64,000 nucleotides of DNA, from assembly GCA_015179045.1 (NCBI GenBank), contig WHUZ01000001.1, forward strand, positions 806,001-870,000, in the 5' to 3' direction. This DNA is from Kalaharituber pfeilii. Taxonomy: Eukaryota > Ascomycota > Pezizomycetes > Pezizales > Pezizaceae. How positions within the stretch are numbered: position 1 is the stretch's first letter; every line of letters begins with the position of its first letter. The notes below the pieces were generated by a model, which was not told where the DNA came from, did not search any database, and saw only the letters and a list, made by a program, of their open reading frames with translations. Positions 36,227 to 46,770 of this stretch are shown piece after piece. Both the position numbers and the translations under genes were made by a program.

Positions 36227-36562
36227 CCAAGACTCTTGCAAATATTGAACATGAAGGGTTATATTGGCTTTGGGGGTCGTTTTCTACGGAACTAGGACCT
36301 TGGTTTATTTGTTTGGCGTTACGAGCTTCTCGCATATCAATTGGGTGTTTGTTTGTGCAGCACACTAGTCATTTTCTGTCCTATCCCTTCACGGTGTCTG
36401 ATTCAATCAATTTTTACAAACGTGTTTCAACACCATACACCCAGCTTCAGCAGCACCATTGATTACCTCCTTCGGGTTAGACTGCGCCCACGCCAGCTAA
36501 CAGGACGCATACAATATTCTGGCCCCTCTACTTAGATTCCTGCTCGCTTTCACTTTTCATCT

Positions 36563-37537
36563 TCATAGCATAGCCGCTCTCCACGCTTTCGTTGCCAAAG
36601 TTTCTATTTTTGGAATATCAATCACTCCACTTACGCCCTCATCTTGAATTGCCTGCACCACTGCCTCAGCCACCACATCCACCTTCAATGGCTTCTGCCC
36701 GGCAGCCCCTAGTAGTGGAAGCTTTCCTCCGAATAATGAGTTGACGGAGCTAGTTATCCCGGTTGCGAATGCAAGTGGAAGAGATATAGGCCGAGTGGAG
36801 TCATAGATAAATGCTGGACGAACTAGAATGGTACGCATGTCGGAGGAAAGCGTTGGGAGGATGCGCTCAGCATCTCGTTTTGTGGAGATGTATCGTGAGG
36901 GCAAGAGGACAAAGCCGTCGGCAGCGGAGACGTAGAGGAAGGTCGGGACAGAATGGGAAATAGCTGTGCGGGCGAGTATGAGGGCTACAGTGCGATTGCC
37001 ATCAGTTCAGCTCCTAACTTGTACACCGCAGCTATCCTGCTGGTGGCATCGTACCTGATTCCCGGTTCATCTTCTCATACGTCAACTTTCCATCCTTCTT
37101 CTCTTCCCCAGAAAATGCTTTCCGGAAACCTGAGACCAGAGGCTCCTTCCCCGTTAACACTCCCTTGTAGTCCTGTTCAAGGAGAATGCCCATTGTATGC
37201 ACAACCGCCGTAGCACCCTCAAGTTTGTCGGAGTAGGTCGAAGGGTCGAAGACGTCACCGCGATGCCAGTCGACTTGGGAAGCCCAGGCAGGTGCTGCGG
37301 AGAGTTTCCATAGTGTATTCCAGTCGGGAGCTCCTCTGCGGGAGATGGAGGTAACCTTGAAATTTTGGGCTACGGCGGAGCGACAGATCCGGGATCCTGT
37401 TTGAGGGTAGAGTGAGTCTCATGGTAATAGCAATTCGGTATGGCAATAGCGGACTCGGAAGAAAATAGGGAGACAGAAATCCTCATACCCAAGAAGCCAT
37501 TGCCGCCGCAGACGACTAGGTGCCGAGTTGGCGACAT
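36563..37537 (-). CDS. COQ11: COQ11-like NAD(P)-binding protein (ubiquinone biosynthesis)
   Basis: COQ11 is a mitochondrial, atypical SDR/NDUFA9-like protein associated with the coenzyme Q synthome. Exons 37537-37489, 37396-37055 and 36984-36563 (introns 92 and 70 bases) give 270 residues, the usual family size. The N-terminus HLVVCGGNGFLG is the Rossmann glycine motif, split by intron 1 just before SRICR. Also visible are RRGAPDW, VDWHRGDVFDP, AVVHTMGILLE, FLYVSAADGF and RYISTKRDAERIL (the Y-x3-K pair of SDR-like enzymes), then ILVRPAFIYD and KPLKVDVVAEAVVQAI. The start lies close to the usual N-terminus, with only a minimal presequence. It is divergent from COX10, another respiratory-chain biogenesis gene. 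Confidence 0.85.
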
Positions 37538-37705
37538 TGCAAGATATTACTTTGTGCCAGAGTAAAGCTATGACGATGGTATAAATAGGAAATCCGAGCT
37601 TATGTGGCTTCGATTAGAGGAGAGAGGAAGGGAGAAGAGTCACGGTAAGGCCGCGGAGGGGGAGTCGGAGGAATGCGGTGAGCTCGGGCGATTTCCACTT
37701 GCAGA

Positions 37706-37948
37706 ATGGGAGGGCGAGCCGCCGTGATGCCTGATGTCATGTCACCTGCTCGTTTGTACGCCAGCTTCATCCCGCACGTGACGAATACCAAGCCAAGCAT
37801 AATCCCCACTCCCGAACAGGCCCCTTCCCGCGTGCAAAGCTCAGAACCCCGAGTTTCGCCAACCATTGAAGTCCCAAATAGAGAAACCGAGCGCCGGATG
37901 CATACAATACAGGCGGCGTTGCAATTGGCGCAATCCGGTCAAGAGTAA
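37706..37948 (+). CDS. Possible small protein upstream of COX10
   Basis: An 80-codon frame from ATG to TAA lies between the divergent COQ11-like and COX10 genes. A second in-frame ATG at 37739 would give a 69-residue product starting MSPARLYASFIPHVTNTKPS. The composition (one short hydrophobic patch, then P, S and E-rich sequence ending in ETERRMHTIQAALQLAQSG) looks more protein-like than random frames in this window. I do not recognise it. It could be a small mitochondrial protein, a long upstream reading frame of COX10 or chance. Confidence 0.35.
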   Translation: MGGRAAVMPDVMSPARLYASFIPHVTNTKPSIIPTPEQAPSRVQSSEPRVSPTIEVPNRETERRMHTIQAALQLAQSGQE

Positions 37949-38022
37949 TTGGGTGAAATACAGCGGAAGGGTGCTGGGGCCGCGGCCATCGGTAAGCCAA
38001 TCCAGAGCTACGTGTGGGGTAG

Positions 38023-39613
38023 ATGCTATTACGGGGTGCGTGGGCAAGTGGGGCATAGGGAGCAAGACAGGTGGGGTCTGTTCAAGATGTGCGTTGAGGC
38101 TGGAGAGCCTTGGAGGCAATCTCCGGATAAGGCAGATCAGAGGGGTATCGAGCACCGCCGAGGGACGCTTGCGGCCATATTTCGACAAATCGGAACCGTC
38201 AATAGCGCCGGGAGGATTGGAGGAAGCGGCTACTTTCTTGGGAACGAGAGGCTCTTCGTGGGAGCAAGTAGGAGGTGGAGTACTGGGCAGGTTAGCACTG
38301 CGGGTGTGGCAGAGGTGACGAGCGGGAATGTCTCGGATGGAAGCGTCCTGCGGGAGTCTGGAGATTTACAACCACCATTGACAGGCCCAACTGGTGTTCT
38401 AGGCGAGGTGGTCCAATCTCTTCCCCGCACCGCCGGAGACAGCACCTCAAGCAGCAGCAGCTTCAGCAGCAGCTCCACCAACCCTCCCCCCTGCCTGCCC
38501 ATGTTCTTCCAGGTTCTGGGAGCCCAACTGCAATCATACCTCCAGATGCATCTGCTCAACTCTCTAAAGCTGCTACAAAAGCTAGCTCCCACAAGCGCCG
38601 TTTCTTTACATACCTTGCCCTTACAAAACCACGGCTTACAGCCCTCATTGTGCTCTCTGCTGCGTGCTCATATGCAATCTTTCCTTTGTCACCGCTTTTA
38701 TCATCCCCAGATACTCCTTCACTGTCCACATTAACGCTATTGTATCTCACGGTGGGCACAGCGCTTGCTTCAGCAGCAGCAAACACACTTAATATGTATA
38801 TGGAACCCACATATGATGCGCAGATGTCCCGTACACGAAATAGACCTTTGGCGCGGGGTCTTCTTTCAGGGCGACAAGCGGTCATATTTGCTTTCCTATG
38901 CGGAACAGCTGGAACAACAGCTCTTTGGTTCGGGGTTGGACCGACAGTTGCTGGATTAGGGGTTGCAAATATTTTCCTTTACGCGGGCATATACACACCG
39001 ATGAAGCGCTTAAGTGTGGTCAACACGTGGGTGGGAGCTGTAGTAGGTGGTATTCCACCGCTCATGGGATGGGCGGCTGCAGCCACTGCCGTATCATCAG
39101 TGCCGTACCACGACGACAAGACTGGCTCCCCGATTCCCTGGTATGCAGAGCCTATGCAGCTTCTCTCCCACCCAGGGGCTGGTTACTTTTCTCCTTGCTA
39201 TTCGCATGGCAGTTCCCACACTTCAATGCACTGAGCACAACCATAGCAGAGGAATATAAGGCTGCAGGATATCAAATGATGTCGTGGAAATATCCGCAAA
39301 TGAACGCCCGTGTAGCCCTACGATACAGCATATTATGCTTCCCCATCTGCTTTGGGCTGACTGCAGTCGGGGTTACAGATAAGGGGTTCTTAATCACAAG
39401 CAGCGTCGTGAACGCATGGTTGGTGCGAGAAGCATGGAGGTTCTGGAAGTACCAAGGGGGAAGGGGAGTGCGAGGGGCTTGTTTTGGGCCAGTGTATGGC
39501 ATCTACCAGGGGTGATGGTACTGGCGATGGTTCACAAAGAGGGACTGTGGAGGAGAATCTATACCGCCGTCTGGGGCACCAGAGATGATGAGGATGACGA
39601 GTGGCTAAACTAG
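38023..39613 (+). CDS. COX10: COX10 protoheme IX farnesyltransferase; frame broken at homopolymers
   Basis: COX10 attaches farnesyl to heme b in the mitochondrial inner membrane, the first step to heme A. The UbiA-type core is unmistakable: [40 protein letters not shown] with the catalytic N..D..D residues, [34 protein letters not shown], and a C-terminal [18 protein letters not shown]. The presequence is S/R-rich. The conserved pieces lie in three frames. The frame slips at G4 39175-39178 (before the GWLLF block) and G5 39456-39460 (before [12 protein letters not shown]), and probably at C6 38486-38491 and G4 38050-38053, with one more change near 38260-38315. Each would be repaired by one added base; some might instead be very short introns (a 35-base GTATGC..CAG at 39140-39174 is possible). 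The start at 38023 is tentative. Confidence 0.85.
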
Positions 39614-40480
39614 CAGGTATATTCAGAGCTGTGCGGAAATTGGAGCTTTAATCATATATGCATACGTACATACATACATGTACTCTACAGCAAAGTAGAT
39701 ACATTTGTGTGGAGGCATTTGCGGGTTTAATAGAGGGGTTTTGCAGTGTCTCCGCTGGTTGGTAGTATAACCTAGGGGCACTCATATGTATACCATAAAG
39801 AGATACGAAGCTATATCAATGCTAGTCAGCATACTCTAGATCACGTGGGAATATCATTTCGATTACCTAACTGGGAGCGGAGTATCTAGGGGTAACAATC
39901 ATGTGACAGAGTAACTGATCAACCAAGCAAATTTGTTGCAACCCTGTATCATACGTAACCCTAGTCTGAACGTAACCCTGTAGGGTGGGATTCAAAACAA
40001 GGGTCAAATGAAGTAACCCCAATGTACAAGACCACAGGACAAGCTAGTTATTCAGCTTAAAACTCCACGAGATACATGAACCGCAGTTTTACAATCACAA
40101 TCATCAACTTCACCTAATGCAATGCTAATGCCAGTTTGCTCTTCTCGAAGTTAATGCTACTGGAGTATTTAGCAATACTCGTAGCTGTGTAGTTTGAACT
40201 TGAACATTGTTAACATCACAATAGGGCTACTTCTCATTACCTACCCCCAATACAGTAAAAGTAGCATTTATGGATACTACTATCAAGTGGTTAGGGAGAT
40301 ATGGAATGTATTGAAAATTGATAAATTTATGAGTTATGCCTTGTAGATATAATAATTATCAGTATTTTGATCTTGTTCAGTATGTTTGGTATTTTTTTTA
40401 TATATTACTAAACGCACTCATTGGGATCCTCACGAAGAGACCTGATGCCCTCTTGTGGTTGTTTGTTGTAGTCGATTCTA

Positions 40481-40533
40481 AATTCCACCCGCGCTAGCAG
40501 CGGTCACACTTGTTACTTAGCGCGGGTGGAATT
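40481..40533. other. Perfect 16-bp inverted repeat (stem-loop)
   Basis: AATTCCACCCGCGCTA at 40481-40496 is exactly complementary to TAGCGCGGGTGGAATT at 40518-40533, with a 21-base spacer. It is GC-rich within AT-rich surroundings and could be the ends of a tiny foldback element. Confidence 0.8.
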
Positions 40534-40663
40534 CAAAAGCCTGGCGACCCATGGTAGCATCTAAACCCGTTCAGGTCCGTTGCTGTCGCAACAGGTTTTT
40601 GACAAACTTAGACGTTGCCCAATATTTACTTACCCGAAGTATGCGGCCAAAGAATACGTTTTC

Positions 40664-40677
<14 letters not shown>

Positions 40678-40737
<60 letters not shown>
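40678..40737. repeat. T60 homopolymer tract
   Basis: An uninterrupted run of about 60 T follows a CTTTT-rich lead-in. On the minus strand this is a poly-A of retroposon size, but no element body was recognised beside it. The exact length is likely unreliable. Confidence 0.85.
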
Positions 40738-40738
<1 letters not shown>

Positions 40739-41512
40739 TTTCTTTTTGGGAGTGGTGTTCAAAGTAGGCCAAAATTCATATTCATATCCACCTGGACGGC
40801 ACATGAAATAGACTGTACATGATTTCAAATAAGTACCGGTACGTCACTCTGGCTCGGCCCCTTGGGATGCAGCAACTCTTCAAGGTCGTACATATGAAAA
40901 CAGCAACATATTTGGAAGCTGAAGCTCGTTACTTTGAAGCTTTTAGCGAACCTCACAGGACATACTGTATATACTCAAATTACGAGGGTCATTGCACCAG
41001 CGAGACTGTTTTTCTTTCTTTTATACTGCTACTGTTGGCGTTATGGTTATGGTTTGCTAAGCCAGTATGGTTAAACGTTTGTTACCGAGGTGGTGACGGT
41101 GTATTAATTCGGCTTGCGAACACATGTAGATGTGGGGCAGTCTCGAACCAGACTACCGCTGTGGGGCTGAAAAAAAACCTCAATGGCACTTGATGGCATC
41201 GATCAATATTATGGATAGATAAATAGATACATGATAGACTACATTTCAATTTGCAGAAATTTTCAAACCCGCTGTCCCCATCATCATGATCATTTTTTTA
41301 ACTTGTCATTACAAACAACTCGGATGTGTCATAACCTCGTCATCAATGCTGCAAAGCTCGAGGAAGAAATCATACATAGATAAGTAACGTAAAAAACCGA
41401 TAACTCAACTCCTGTGCATCCACTCCAACTAATTGTGTCGACATTCAACAATACAGGGCAAAATAAAAGGGGATATGCAGAATCAGAAAGAGGAAAAGAA
41501 ATATAGAACTCC

Positions 41513-43553
41513 TTATATCAGTGCCAAAGAAACTGCTGCTGCCACAATTGCCGGCAAGGTCCAACTGCTCTTTGTCTTGATGCTGAGTCCTGCGCTCTTC
41601 TGCGCTATTAGGACGGTATAATTGATCTCATCCGGTGTGCGTTCATCTCTCGTTCCATCCCAACAGTATTTGTCAAAACACCTTCTGCACTGCTCTGTCT
41701 GGTTCCTACCCCTGCGTTCTTCGCCACGGCGCACAATGGCACACCCTGCACAGGCAGCCCATTCATTGTCTACAGTCCCGTTACCCATAGTGGCAACATT
41801 ATACCCGTTTTCGATAATGGCGTCTCTAACGTCACGATCATGGTCCGGATCGAATGTGGATATGTTGCTCATGTATGTGTAAGGGTGGTTGGGGATATAC
41901 ACGATGAGTGGAGGTACCGGTACATCACTATCGAAGTCTCCTGTAAGGTTCTTCGCATCACATCCAAAGAAGGTGGGGCGAGTATTGAGTTTAAGATTGA
42001 CAAAGGTGTTTTGATCTGGGATGGCAGGAAATCCAGTACGGTTGTGCATTGGGGAGAGACTGCGGGCATATGTAGCGACAAGCGAAGTACCGTTGGGCCA
42101 GTTGCTCGTATCAGCAGAAGAATCAACTGCAAAAATAACATCCAAAGCACGTGCAGGCTGGATTAATGGCTGAAGTGGTATGTTTTGTCCATCCAGACCA
42201 CCATCCACAAGGGTGAGCCGACGCTCGTTAGCAGAGGGGTTAGTATTTGGATTAACTTTGTAAAACGGGTTTGGTGAATAGTCAGCGATATCAGCATCCG
42301 CCTCAGCCAACCCATTAAGAATATCCTCTGCAAATTGGCGAAGGATACCGGTGAGGCCAGAGCTTTGCAGCTGAATCAACCCGATATTGAACAGCGATGA
42401 TGAAGTCCCCATCAGGAAGCTGGCATTATCGAAGCCTTTCGTACATCTTTCCGGATCATCTGGCTTTCCATTGGTGACATTCGAACCGATATATTCTAGG
42501 GGAGTGAATGCAAAAAGGGTGGGGTCAAAGGATCCCATCTCAAGTGGATTGAACTCGAAAACGGTAGCATTGACAGATAAGATGATTTCACCAGGATGTC
42601 GCTCATCAGCGACGATTATGGGAAAGGGCATTTCAAAGTTCCGGAATGTCTCGGTTCTGGAAATGCTCGAAAATGTGATAGCTGGGCCACCATCGCCCGC
42701 GATGAATTGTCGAGATAGTGCACGTGCCCTGAAGGGTCAGTGATATTCTCCTACGCTCAAAGAGATACAGAGGACATACCAATAGTCTGTTAGGCTAACT
42801 TCATAGCCTGCGTCTCTCTTGCTCATCACCTCATCCCTCAAATCACCATAATACTGTACAGTATCGAGTATCTGCAATGAACCTTCTGGCGCTAGTATAG
42901 AATTTTCTAAATCCCATAGATCTTCGCTGTCCTGGAGTGCCTGTATGGTAGTGAAGTTGTTTACTACTACACTTCCCAGCATCCAGCTTCCACCAGACAA
43001 CCCCGCTATATAAGTCGCCGCTTGCACCAATCCACCCATGTGAGCGGGCCGGGTAGATCCTGGTGTGCGAGAGTCAAATGCTTTAAAAACGCCCCCGCCG
43101 TTTAGCATAGCGCGGTATCCTCCGCCAGAGAAGGCAAGACCAATATTGGGGGAATACCCGTCCATAAACGTGGCAACATCAAAATCAATCATACTGGCAC
43201 GGTTAAGGAAATCTTTAATGGCACGGTCAGTGCGTTCATGTCGTTCGGCCACCCAATCCCGCTCACCGGCGGAGATTGATGAAGCGTTTCGAATCATAGA
43301 CTCTGATGTTGGGCATTTTACGATTCCTGGGGCGTAGCTGCCGCTTGGGGAGTCTGGAAAAGCGCGAATCTGCAGATGTGATGGCGCTGGGACGGTGTTG
43401 ACCAACACGAACGCTGATATGCAGGTTAGCAGTGTAAACTATTCAGATCATATGCAGGGCGACAACATATCAGGACGTACCTGCAGTGAGTACAACTGCT
43501 GCTTCCAGCAAGCCCCAGTTATGGGGGCGACTTGAGGAGGTGAAAACGTGCAT
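41513..43553 (-). CDS. Phospholipase B (lysophospholipase), secreted, probably GPI-anchored
   Basis: Phospholipase B removes acyl chains from phospholipids and lysophospholipids at the cell surface or outside. Exons 43553-43481, 43413-42780 and 42728-41513 (introns 67 and 51 bases) give 640 residues. The signal-peptide region (WGLLEAAVVLTAAFVLVNTV) spans intron 1. Catalytic motifs of the cPLA2/PLB fold are present: SGGGYRAML at ~120, the nucleophile motif GLSGGSW at ~162, and the aspartate motif LVDGGLDGQNIP further on. Cysteines cluster near the C-terminus (WAACAGCAIVRR, QCRRCFDKYCW) as in fungal PLBs. The protein ends in a hydrophobic segment (WTLPAIVAAAVSLALI) typical of a GPI-attachment signal. 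The frame is intact. It borders a transposon island on its 5' side. Confidence 0.93.
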
Positions 43554-44215
43554 TTGACTGGCCTACCGTTGGATTTGCGATTGTTTTGTGGTGGTTGTCA
43601 ATAAAAGTATAGAGATTGTATTCAAACGCGAAAAAAAATGAAATGAAATAAACTTTGGTGTGATCAGTCTCAGACTGCTCCACAAATATTAAATCAGTGC
43701 AGTAAAAACAAAAATATATGCTGCTGTTCTATTGTCGAATGTAATGACGACACAATAATGTGGGCGGTACGTCTCTTTTTCAATTCCTCAACAGGGCACA
43801 CATGGGGGTCAAAATTACTAGTAGTGGGGAATGTAGATCAGGGACACAAGTGTAACCTACCGCTACCAAACTTAATGATTGCAGCACAATCAAAGTTCCG
43901 ATAAGCTCTCACGTTGTGTGTGTCTTGTAAGCGTTGCTTTGCTTATGTCCCATAGAAATGGTAAGTTATGATAGCGCGCTATTCGCGGCTGTTTGTTGTG
44001 ATAACGGTTGACCTGAAACAACGAGACAAAATGTGGCTGACAAAATAATGGGTGTTTTTTTTAGCTAAAGGTCAATCTGCAATTGGTGTGCAGCCGCAAG
44101 TTAAGAACAGACATGATGTAACGTTTCTGGCCACCGATCATTAACCTCCTTTGGCTAGTACGAACCCGAATTTAGACTACAGTGGATTACCCTCTAACTT
44201 ACAGAACCTATCATA

Positions 44216-45016
44216 CAGTCAGACCTTGCTATCATATAATGAACCTCGCTATAGTGAAAACCTTGCTATAATGAACACACCACGCTCTCAGATTTCCATC
44301 CCCATACAATTTGACCTTGCTATAATGAAATCACACCAAATAGTGTAATGAAAATAAATCTAGAGGAAGTTATTTTTATCTACATACAAATTGTTCTTGC
44401 TATAATGAAAAGATGCTCATGAAACCCATACAAACCCCCCCTGCTACTGCCTTGCCTCCTGCGCACCAGTGATTCTTGAGCAGCCCAGAAAACAGCAACT
44501 ATGTCGCTAAGCACTAGAGGTTGGTTTAAACCAAGTTGTGAGTGTCTGTTGCTTCTGAGTATATTGCTGGTATAATTGTCGCCATTGGCTAGTAGATATC
44601 TCGACTGTTAGAGCTCTGATCACGGAAGTCAATCTACAGTGACTTGTGAAGCGTCTTGGGGATTGGGCAATATTGGGGCAAGTGTATCATGCAAGCCTAA
44701 TTCCCAAGACCTTTTACGGGTTACTATACTATTGATTTACTTTTGATTTATATTTTTCTCCCACTATCACTGCTCCTTATATTTCTATTTCCATTCCTAA
44801 TCATCACTACTACCACCGTCCCAAACGAACTGATTTCTTAATGTGGCTATTTCCATTACTAGTAAGTCTTAATTAGTAGCCAAGCTCAAGCAAGGCTCAC
44901 GAACTCAGCTGCCAAGACTATATGACTAATTTTCCACAATTTTCTATACTGAAAACCTTGCTATAGTGAAAACCAAGGGCCGAATTTTATGTATTCATTA
45001 TAGCAAGGTCTGACTG
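44216..45016. mobile_element. 801-bp non-autonomous DNA transposon, Tc1/mariner-pogo type
   Basis: The left end CAGTCAGACCTTGCTAT and the right end ATAGCAAGGTCTGACTG are exact inverted repeats of 17 bases, flanked by TA on both sides (44214-44215 and 45017-45018). Inside, a 15-16-base motif close to CCTTGCTATAATGAA recurs at about 44223, 44244, 44261, 44313, 44395 and, near the right end, at 44955 and inverted at 44995. These look like subterminal transposase-binding repeats. There is no transposase frame. Confidence 0.85.
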
Positions 45017-45529
45017 TAGTACGCCGCCCCTCCACTATGTAATAATAGCAAAAGCGAATATGCACTACATTGACCTTCATAATGCAGTAGGGAAAATACT
45101 AGTGGATCAAGCCCAGAATACTATGAATATCTCGTAACTAAAATATCATCATCAAGAAGCAAATATCAAACCTAACTAGAGTATTATACCGGAAAGAAGA
45201 TTTTCAAGAAAGACTCAGTTCGCCAAAGTTACCCCCTAGATAGTATGAGACTACTCCCCAAAGCTGCTCAACTTACTATTAATATTTAGTATACTAGCAC
45301 ATCGCCTTCAGTACTACTACAACTTACTATAGTATACCCTCATAGAGTGCATTGAAAAGGCTTGGAGGATCTGATATCAGCAGTTATTCAATGATTTCGC
45401 CAGTGTCAGTTTGATAATTGACGGCCCGCCTTACATCAAATGGATGTTTGGATAAGCTTAAATTCAGCCTGAATAAGGCAATAACTCTGCTCTTTTCAAT
45501 TATCTAAAAGCTCTTTTCTTTTCTGTATC

Positions 45530-45575
45530 ACTGGAGAGCGAAAGTACTGAGAGTGAAAGTACTGAGAGTGAAGTT
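45530..45575. repeat. 15-bp tandem repeat
   Basis: About 2.5-3 copies of a GAAAGTACTGAGAGT unit. Simple tandem duplication, no coding role seen. Confidence 0.7.
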
Positions 45576-46770
45576 ACAAGCTCGTTGTTAGCCATCTTAA
45601 GGTCAAGTATTATATTTAAGAAGTGTGAGAATAATAACTCAATTAATGAACTATAGCAAGCACATATCTAGAGCACCATATATAAATTACTCTTGATAAT
45701 GCCTCTCCCTGTTGCATATACAGAGGTCAATGCAGCGCATATGCCTTTTCCTTTATTATTGCATAGTGAGGGGGGTGGCGTACTAGTACACTTTCGTATA
45801 GGTACTGTAAATAGGCACTTTTGCCTTGGCATTTTCCGCTTGGCAGTTTTGCCCCACATATGTAACATAGGCTCCAAAATTCCCCTAAGTTTGGTGCTTA
45901 TTAGCTCTGCCAATCTTTTCCCAAATAAAATAGATTTGCTCAGCACTCGAAAAGCAACAAATCTATGATATAGTCATTAAAATCGGAGTTGATTTGGTGG
46001 AGCTGATTGAGTTAGAAAATTTTGGTGGGCGGATATGTCTGGTCTTAACTTCCCTCGAACCTCATCCACGAATCCAGCTGGGAACATCCGCGTGGCGCAG
46101 GTGTGGCGCATGCAAACCGATGCATGCGTATCACAGCCCACCTATCATAGTTGAAACCCTACATACCTGAGTGTACTTTAGCTACACCCCCGAGATAATC
46201 CGTCAGCGCGAAGCTGGCTGCTAGAGTAATGCTCCTACACACTACTGTGGCGATCGATTGTGCACGCCGCAAGCCCCCAGAGTTTCCTCTCCCTTCATCC
46301 GTTTCAGGCATTGTTCACCGTCTGATCCAACAGCTATCATATGATCCTACTCAATCCATATCATCCGAAAACACTGCAAGATGTTGGGCACGAGATCACC
46401 AATGCCACGAAACTTGGTAGCAAAGGGTAAGTAGCCTCGAGCCCATGCATACTGTCGTTTCGCCAGGTACCTAACCACGTAACTTCGAATCCTCACGCAT
46501 TACAATTTGTACTAGTACACTTAACAAGCAAGGCGGCCTTGTTCCGCCATGCCTTGCTGCCTAAAGTAGCCTCTGCTATTTCTTTGTTCACGTGATCTTT
46601 TTTGGATCCGCACGAGACCCAGCAAGTACTGTGGAGTACAAGGCGAGACTGGGACGGGATTCAGACTACGAAAATCAGAAGGAGTTGGATTGGGCAGAGA
46701 CCCCTGTATATTAGATGATGGATGCAGCCCAGAACCTCAGCTCAGTGAAGAACGAAGATCTCCCACAGTA

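Larger units (their letters stand above)
39614..41512. other. 1.9-kb spacer with hairpin and T60 tract
   Basis: No gene is supported. It holds the COX10 3' side, a perfect 16-bp stem-loop at 40481-40533, and a 60-base T tract (both listed). A 124-codon plus-strand frame at 40819-41193 has one hydrophobic stretch but no family resemblance. Confidence 0.5.
43554..46768. other. Gene-free left part of the transposon island
   Basis: AT-leaning sequence with no supported gene. It contains the 801-bp MITE at 44216-45016 and a 15-bp tandem repeat near 45530. A minus-strand frame at 45668-45946 looks vaguely like transposon debris but has no diagnostic motif. Confidence 0.5.

Noticed and set aside
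41130..41170. B-box-like GGTTCGAGACT on the minus strand, possible tRNA or SINE
   Set aside because: No foldable T-arm, acceptor stem or A box around it.
40819..41193. 124-codon frame with one hydrophobic stretch
   Set aside because: No family resemblance, no splice context, AT-rich spacer; a chance frame is likelier.
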